Origin: JARIHD01 sp041743655
GTDB lineage: Bacteria; Patescibacteriota; Saccharimonadia; Saccharimonadales; UBA4665
Length of the DNA stretch: 8,926 bases
Direction: 5' to 3'
Assembly (NCBI GenBank): GCA_041743655.1
Contig: JBGTMJ010000025.1
Location: 1-8,926 of the forward strand
The position numbers and the translations under genes were made by a program. Below are positions 5,924-8,926 of the stretch, piece after piece. Position 1 is the first letter of the stretch. Every line of letters begins with the position of its first letter. Under the pieces are notes generated by a model. It was not told where the DNA came from, made no database searches, and saw nothing but the letters and a program-made list of their open reading frames with translations.

Positions 5924-6556
5924 ATGAATTCCCAAGAGATACGCACGATTGTCAGAGCTGAAATCGTCCCCTTGCTCAGGAAAGTAGGATTTAAAGGAAG
6001 TTACCCCCATCTACACAGAGAGTATGGGGATTATTGGCAGTATTGGTCATTCTACGCGCATTATTATGGAGAGACCTTCTATTCTGAGTGCGCAATATGG
6101 CCAAAGTGGATAAAGCTGGAATGGTTTGGTAGAAATCTTATAAATAGAGGATTTGAAAAACTTGATGCCACATATTGTGAAGGGTTTTTACGTTTTGATG
6201 CACCAGACGAATCACTAAGAATCAATCCTAAGCACTATACAAAAGATCAAAGAGACAAGATTCAAGACTTATTTATTCCTGCTATAAAGGAAGGTTTGGC
6301 TTGGCTGGAAGATCATAGTTCAGTAAATGGTGTAAAGGAGTTAGCACTTTGGCAATTAAGGGGTGCGCCTAGTACTTTATGGGCTCATGTGTATGCCTGT
6401 ATGTGTGAATTGAAAGAAGGTGAACTTGACGAGGCCAGCAAGAGAATAGAGGTAATGAGAAAAGAGATAAATAGACCAGGTAATAGCTATTCAGAATTTA
6501 TCAAGCAATTGCCCGACTTATTAGAAAGGCTGCTTACAATAGAGCTTAAAAAATAA
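5924..6556 (+). CDS. DUF4304-like protein of unknown function
   Basis: A 210-aa soluble protein with no signal peptide or membrane helix. The N-terminal 'IRTIVRAEIVPLLRKVGFKG' followed by 'HREYGDYWQYWSFYAHYYGETFYSEC' has the look of DUF4304 proteins: a helix with 'L...LKk.GFkk', then an aromatic-rich strand block. The C-terminal third is helical and charged (LWAHVYACMCELKEGELDEA, then EVMRKEI). No catalytic motif is recognisable. The start ATG has no Shine-Dalgarno (only AT-rich sequence upstream), so the exact start is uncertain. By eye the gene is more A+T-rich than trhO and guaB and has no obvious functional link to either, which suggests acquisition. Family assignment is from pattern memory. 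Confidence 0.6.
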   Translation: MNSQEIRTIVRAEIVPLLRKVGFKGSYPHLHREYGDYWQYWSFYAHYYGETFYSECAIWPKWIKLEWFGRNLINRGFEKLDATYCEGFLRFDAPDESLRINPKHYTKDQRDKIQDLFIPAIKEGLAWLEDHSSVNGVKELALWQLRGAPSTLWAHVYACMCELKEGELDEASKRIEVMRKEINRPGNSYSEFIKQLPDLLERLLTIELKK

Positions 6557-6577
6557 CTTTAGCCTGCGTATTTATGA

Positions 6578-6597
6578 GCAAAACAAGGCAAAACAAG
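6578..6597 (+). repeat. tandem 10-bp direct repeat
   Basis: GCAAAACAAG occurs twice head-to-tail (6578-6587 and 6588-6597), abutting and slightly overlapping the left arm of the large inverted repeat. Read on the minus strand it supplies the T-rich stretch after the hairpin. Confidence 0.8.
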
Positions 6598-6676
6598 GAC
6601 GGACCTCGCAAAATACTAGATTATTGCACAGTAATCTATTTGACCATAAAATGTTGTTTTGCGAGGTCCGTCCTTG
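6594..6676. repeat. 83-bp element: 20-bp perfect inverted repeat with nested hairpin; probable guaB terminator
   Basis: The arms 6594-6613 (CAAGGACGGACCTCGCAAAA) and 6657-6676 are perfect reverse complements. The 43-base spacer contains a second dyad, TAGATTA (6617-6623) and TAATCTA (6632-6638). The element sits between the convergent DUF4304-like gene and guaB. On the minus strand the stem is followed at once by TTTTGCCTTGTTTTGC, a fair U-rich tract, so it could end the guaB transcript. On the plus strand no U-tract follows. The long perfect arms and nested dyad also fit a small non-autonomous mobile repeat. An AGGCAAAA octamer occurs on both sides (6586-6593, 6683-6690) but is not placed symmetrically, so I do not call a target-site duplication. 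Confidence 0.75.
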
Positions 6677-6720
6677 CAGTAGAGGCAAAACTGTCGTGCA
6701 TGTGTACTCATGAGCGGCTT

Positions 6721-7854
6721 CTATGCATAGTTATCGCCCGGATTGGTGATAAACAAATCATGTGGGTGGCTTTCGGTAAGCGAAGCCTGAGTAATGCGCA
6801 TAAATTTTGCATTCTTCCAGAGTTCCGGAACCGACTTCGTGCCTACATAGTACATACCTGATAGCACGCCACCAAGCAACTGGTCGGCCAGTTGCTTGAC
6901 TGTGCCCGAGCAAGGGACTAAACCCTCGACACCCTCGGCTACCAGTACGTCGCCTTGATAATTCTTGCCATGGAACTCATCTTCGGAGCTGATTTTGAGC
7001 CCTTGTTTCATGGCCGCAATTGAGCCCATGCCCCGGTACTCTTTAAACGTATATTCCGCCGATCCGTCAAGAACGTTCTGAAACCTGGCTGGCACTTGAC
7101 CGGGTTTTAACTTTACGACTTTGCCAGGAGATTCTTCGGTGGCCGCGAGTAATCTGCCAAACATGACGGTTGAAGCACCGGCAGCTAACGCTTTTACGAT
7201 ATCACCTGAGCGGATAATACCACCGTCAGCAATGACGGGTATACCATGTGGCCGGGCAACCTGCGTAGTTTCAAACAAAGCGGTCAGCTGGGGAACGCCC
7301 ATGCCGGATATGATGCGTGTTGAACAAATCGCACCCGGGCCCATACCGACACGTAACCCGTCGGCACCCGCCTCTATGAGTGCTTTCGCCCCTTCGTCTG
7401 TGGCAATGTTGCCGGCTATTACATCTAGGTTGAAATGCGACTTTATGTACATGACTGTTTCTATAACTTTCTTTGAATGGCCGTGGGCAGAGTCGACTAT
7501 AAGTACGTCCACCCCAGCATCGACTAATGCCTGGACACGGTGTTCGTACCCCGGACTTGAACCAACGGCTGCCCCTACGAGTAATCTTTCCTTCTTAACC
7601 TTCTTAACTTCATTTGCCTGATCTTTAACTGTTAAATTACGGTGAATAAAACCAATGCCCCCCAGGCGAGCGAGGGCGATTGCAAGTTGACTCTCAGTCA
7701 CCGTATCCATAGGTGCGGATACAAGCGGCGCTTTGAGCCTAATATTTTTAGTGAGGTTGACGTTGAGTTTGATGTCCTGTCTACTGAATCCGGAATATGC
7801 CGGACGCAACAACACATCATCGAATGTGAGCGCTTGAGCTAAATTGTGTTCCAT
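6721..7854 (-). CDS. guaB: IMP dehydrogenase, CBS-less form
   Basis: A 377-aa protein, about 110 residues shorter than typical bacterial IMPDH. The enzyme oxidises IMP to XMP with NAD+ in GTP synthesis. Landmarks: 'LTFDDVLLRPAYS' (9-21), 'SAPMDTVTES' (46-55), the nucleotide site 'DSAHGHS' (121-127), the loop 'GMGPGAICSTR' with catalytic Cys177, 'ADGGI' (209-213), 'YRGMGS' (273-278) and the C-terminal 'ESHPHDLFITNP' (361-372). The tandem CBS (Bateman) domain usually found between 'VKKVK' and 'ERLLVGAAVG' is absent; the halves join at about residues 85-90 with normal sequence on both sides. The mobile-flap Arg-Tyr pair of other IMPDHs is not apparent (the aligned area reads SSEDEFHGKNYQ). GMP reductase is the alternative, but YRGMGS and ESHPHD favour IMPDH. 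The start is supported by the N-terminus and a leaderless promoter. Confidence 0.9.
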   Translation of the reverse strand: MEHNLAQALTFDDVLLRPAYSGFSRQDIKLNVNLTKNIRLKAPLVSAPMDTVTESQLAIALARLGGIGFIHRNLTVKDQANEVKKVKKERLLVGAAVGSSPGYEHRVQALVDAGVDVLIVDSAHGHSKKVIETVMYIKSHFNLDVIAGNIATDEGAKALIEAGADGLRVGMGPGAICSTRIISGMGVPQLTALFETTQVARPHGIPVIADGGIIRSGDIVKALAAGASTVMFGRLLAATEESPGKVVKLKPGQVPARFQNVLDGSAEYTFKEYRGMGSIAAMKQGLKISSEDEFHGKNYQGDVLVAEGVEGLVPCSGTVKQLADQLLGGVLSGMYYVGTKSVPELWKNAKFMRITQASLTESHPHDLFITNPGDNYA

Positions 7855-7859
7855 ATTTA

Positions 7860-7889
7860 ATTCTAAATCTATCGTATGATTGAAGTCAA
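7860..7889 (-). promoter_or_regulatory. promoter of guaB (leaderless)
   Basis: Read on the minus strand: TTGACT (7889-7884), an 18-base spacer, then TAGAAT (7865-7860), each a 5-of-6 match to consensus. Five bases separate the -10 box from the guaB ATG (7854-7852), so the transcript would start at the start codon or within a base or two. No Shine-Dalgarno fits in this space. Confidence 0.65.
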
Positions 7890-7957
7890 AACGTAATCAT
7901 TTGTAGCTAGTAAGATGGTTCTATAACAGGATCCTCTAGGAAGTTCGGCTACCATGT

Positions 7958-7969
7958 GTTATTAATAAC
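7958..7969. promoter_or_regulatory. 12-bp perfect palindrome, possible operator
   Basis: GTTATTAATAAC is its own reverse complement and lies in the 141-bp divergent gap between guaB and the SPFH gene, 27 bases before the SPFH start. A TATAAC box at 7922-7927 upstream could be the SPFH -10, but no good -35 partner was found. AT-rich palindromes occur by chance, so an operator role is only possible. Confidence 0.3.
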
Positions 7970-7980
7970 TTATCACTATT

Positions 7981-7998
7981 TATAGAGAGGCCTCTATG
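7981..7998 (+). promoter_or_regulatory. Shine-Dalgarno and start-codon hairpin of the SPFH gene
   Basis: AGAGAGG (7984-7990) lies 5 bases before ATG 7996 and fixes this start. The same bases form a compact hairpin: ATAGAG (7982-7987) pairs with CTCTAT (7992-7997), with loop AGGC and a flanking U-G pair at 7981/7998. The stem buries the AT of the start codon and half of the Shine-Dalgarno, leaving AGG in the loop. Confidence 0.6.
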
Positions 7999-8781
7999 GT
8001 GCAAAATGCTATAACCGTCGACCCGCAATCAACGTTTGATTTTCTCAAAAAAGGACGCACTATCATTGTTGTCATCGCTGCATTCATTTTGTTTGGCATA
8101 TTATGTTTGCGTACGGTAGAAGCAGGCCAAGTAGGGGTTGTCACACGTTTTGGCGAAGTAAATCGTGAAGTTAATAGTGGGCTTGCCATTAAGCTGCCAT
8201 GGCCAATCGAAAAGTTGCACAAGATGGATACGCGTATCCAGAAACAGCAAGAAGAAGCTACCGCTGCAACCGCTGATCTTCAAGATGTGCGCGCCACACT
8301 TGCCCTCAACTATGCGCTCAGAAGAAGTGCGGCATTAGATGTCTTTAAGATTATTGGCACCGAATATAATGACCGTGTAGTCGTGCCGGCAGTTCAGGAA
8401 AGCTTTAAGGCAGCCACAGCGCAGTACACTGCCAATGATCTCCTGACCAGACGTGCGGAAGTGAAAAACAAAGCCCTGGGAGATATAAAGCAGCGTTTAG
8501 AGCCGTATGGGGTAGATATTAAAGACCTTAACATTGTGGACTTTAGCTTTAGCGAAGATTTCAGCCGGGCAATCGAACAAAAACAAGTAGCAGCCCAGGA
8601 AGCTGAACGGGCCAAATTCAACCTTGATCGTGCCAAGCTCGATGCCGAAGCCCAGCTCATTCAAAAGGAGTCCTTAAGCCCGGAGTTCCTGCAAAAACTA
8701 GCTATCGAAAAATGGGACGGCCATATGCCGCAATACGTCGGCGGCGGTGACTCAGTCTTCAACATTCCCCTCAAGCGCTAA
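7996..8781 (+). CDS. prohibitin-like SPFH/band 7 membrane protein
   Basis: A 261-aa protein. One N-terminal membrane helix (about 22-39, IIVVIAAFILFGILCL) follows a short leader containing two Lys and an Arg. The SPFH domain follows at about 41-195: 'VEAGQVGVVTRFGEV', 'SGLAIKLPWPIEKLHKMDTRIQ', 'DLQDVRATLALNYAL', 'VVPAVQESFKAATAQYTANDLLTRR', 'LEPYGVDIKDLNIVDFSFSEDF'. An Ala/Glu/Lys-rich coiled coil (about 193-225, EQKQVAAQEAERAKF onward) leads to the prohibitin-type end 'EFLQKLAIEKWDGHMPQYVGG'. Relatives form ring or scaffold assemblies at the inner membrane and can modulate FtsH-type proteases. The coiled coil seems a little short for the family. It is divergent from guaB and followed by a probable terminator, so likely monocistronic. 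HflC/HflK are more distant alternatives. Confidence 0.9.
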   Translation: MVQNAITVDPQSTFDFLKKGRTIIVVIAAFILFGILCLRTVEAGQVGVVTRFGEVNREVNSGLAIKLPWPIEKLHKMDTRIQKQQEEATAATADLQDVRATLALNYALRRSAALDVFKIIGTEYNDRVVVPAVQESFKAATAQYTANDLLTRRAEVKNKALGDIKQRLEPYGVDIKDLNIVDFSFSEDFSRAIEQKQVAAQEAERAKFNLDRAKLDAEAQLIQKESLSPEFLQKLAIEKWDGHMPQYVGGGDSVFNIPLKR

Positions 8782-8858
8782 GATTCGGCGCTACATTCTC
8801 GGCAAAGATAACCCCCACTTCAGTAGTCATGTCACGCCAATTTCGTCCATGTCTGTTG

Positions 8859-8894
8859 ATCCTGAGATAAGCCGACAGTATCAGGGTTTTGTTT
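8859..8894 (+). terminator. possible Rho-independent terminator after the SPFH gene
   Basis: ATCCTGA (8859-8865) pairs with TCAGGGT (8881-8887), including one T-G pair, across a 15-base loop, and is followed by TTTTGTTT (8887-8894). The stem is short and of modest G+C, so this is a weak terminator. Its place between the SPFH stop and the next -10 box fits. Confidence 0.45.
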
Positions 8895-8898
8895 CAGC

Positions 8899-8904
8899 TA
8901 TAAT
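8899..8904 (+). promoter_or_regulatory. -10 box of the next gene
   Basis: A perfect TATAAT lies 11 bases before ATG 8916, giving a predicted leader of only about 5 bases. No convincing -35 hexamer lies 16-18 bases upstream. Confidence 0.45.
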
Positions 8905-8915
8905 TAAAGACACAG

Positions 8916-8926
8916 TATGACTGAAG
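8916..8926 (+). CDS. start of a gene running off the right edge
   Basis: ATG ACT GAA G gives Met-Thr-Glu before the window ends. It is inferred only from the preceding TATAAT and terminator arrangement; there is no Shine-Dalgarno. Identity cannot be judged. Confidence 0.35.

Noticed and set aside
5860..5961. 33-codon ORF overlapping the start of the DUF4304-like gene
   Set aside because: It has an ATG just downstream of the promoter, but the product is unremarkable, the Shine-Dalgarno is weak, and it overlaps the better-supported frame. An upstream leader ORF is possible but unsupported.
6586..6690. AGGCAAAA octamers flanking the inverted repeat as a target-site duplication
   Set aside because: The left copy abuts the arm but the right copy is 6 bases away, and the octamer is low in complexity and part of a local tandem repeat; probably chance.
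6721..6730. CTATGCATAG palindrome at the guaB stop
   Set aside because: Ten-base palindrome made of the stop and final codons; no context to support a binding site.
6574..6861. 95-codon ORF on the plus strand
   Set aside because: It runs through the inverted repeat and then antisense to the conserved end of guaB; the product is not protein-like and has no Shine-Dalgarno.
7121..7621. 166-codon plus-strand ORF
   Set aside because: It is fully antisense to the conserved core of guaB and shows typical shadow composition (Pro, Ser, Ala, Thr).
2..8926. Alternative genetic code (TGA as Gly or Trp)
   Set aside because: TGA ends the 2190-3674 and 4792-5727 genes at sensible family lengths, and Trp is TGG within domains; the standard bacterial code fits.
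1..8926. CRISPR array, tRNA or rRNA genes, intact transposase
   Set aside because: No regularly spaced repeats, cloverleaf-like segments, rRNA motifs or transposase domains were seen on either strand.

Overview
The window looks like bacterial DNA using the standard code: TAA, TAG and TGA all act as stops and Trp is TGG. Small compact genes, a CBS-less IMP dehydrogenase, and -10 boxes placed so close to start codons that the mRNAs would be leaderless suggest a reduced-genome lineage such as Candidatus Saccharibacteria or another Patescibacterium. That assignment is inference; no rRNA or marker gene is present to settle it.

Region 1 (1-4738, + strand) is a tightly packed accessory cassette of virion-like or surface-type proteins. 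In order: the 3' part of a phage-type structural protein; a 466-aa protein with two tandem LamG (concanavalin A-like lectin) domains; a 64-aa YopX-like fragment; a small, possibly frame-disrupted ORF; a 494-aa TIM-barrel glycoside-hydrolase-like protein with two phage-type beta modules inserted in its barrel loops; a 26-codon linker ORF; and a 323-aa GH5-like hydrolase with both catalytic glutamates in place. Junctions are stop/start overlaps or very short gaps (TAATG, TAATATG, ATGA), and only the lectin gene has a clear Shine-Dalgarno, so translational coupling is likely. The set reads as glycan-binding plus glycan-degrading functions, as in tail-fibre/depolymerase modules of a phage or prophage, or secreted surface adhesins. 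No integrase, capsid or tail gene is visible, so prophage status is unproven.

Region 2 (4739-8926) carries ordinary cellular genes: trhO (tRNA U34 hydroxylation) behind its own near-consensus promoter; an orphan DUF4304-like gene; a 20-bp perfect inverted repeat in the convergent gap; guaB on the minus strand (guanine nucleotide synthesis, without a CBS domain); then, divergently, a membrane-anchored prohibitin/SPFH protein. After it come a probable terminator, a -10 box and the first codons of another gene running off the end. The genes in this half appear to be independent transcription units rather than one operon.

The best candidates for something unusual are the modular hydrolase with two loop insertions, the shared C-terminal PR-x-x tails in the cassette, the 83-bp nested inverted-repeat element, a hairpin that encloses the start codon of the SPFH gene, and the altered flap of the IMP dehydrogenase. 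No CRISPR array, tRNA, rRNA or intact transposon is visible.
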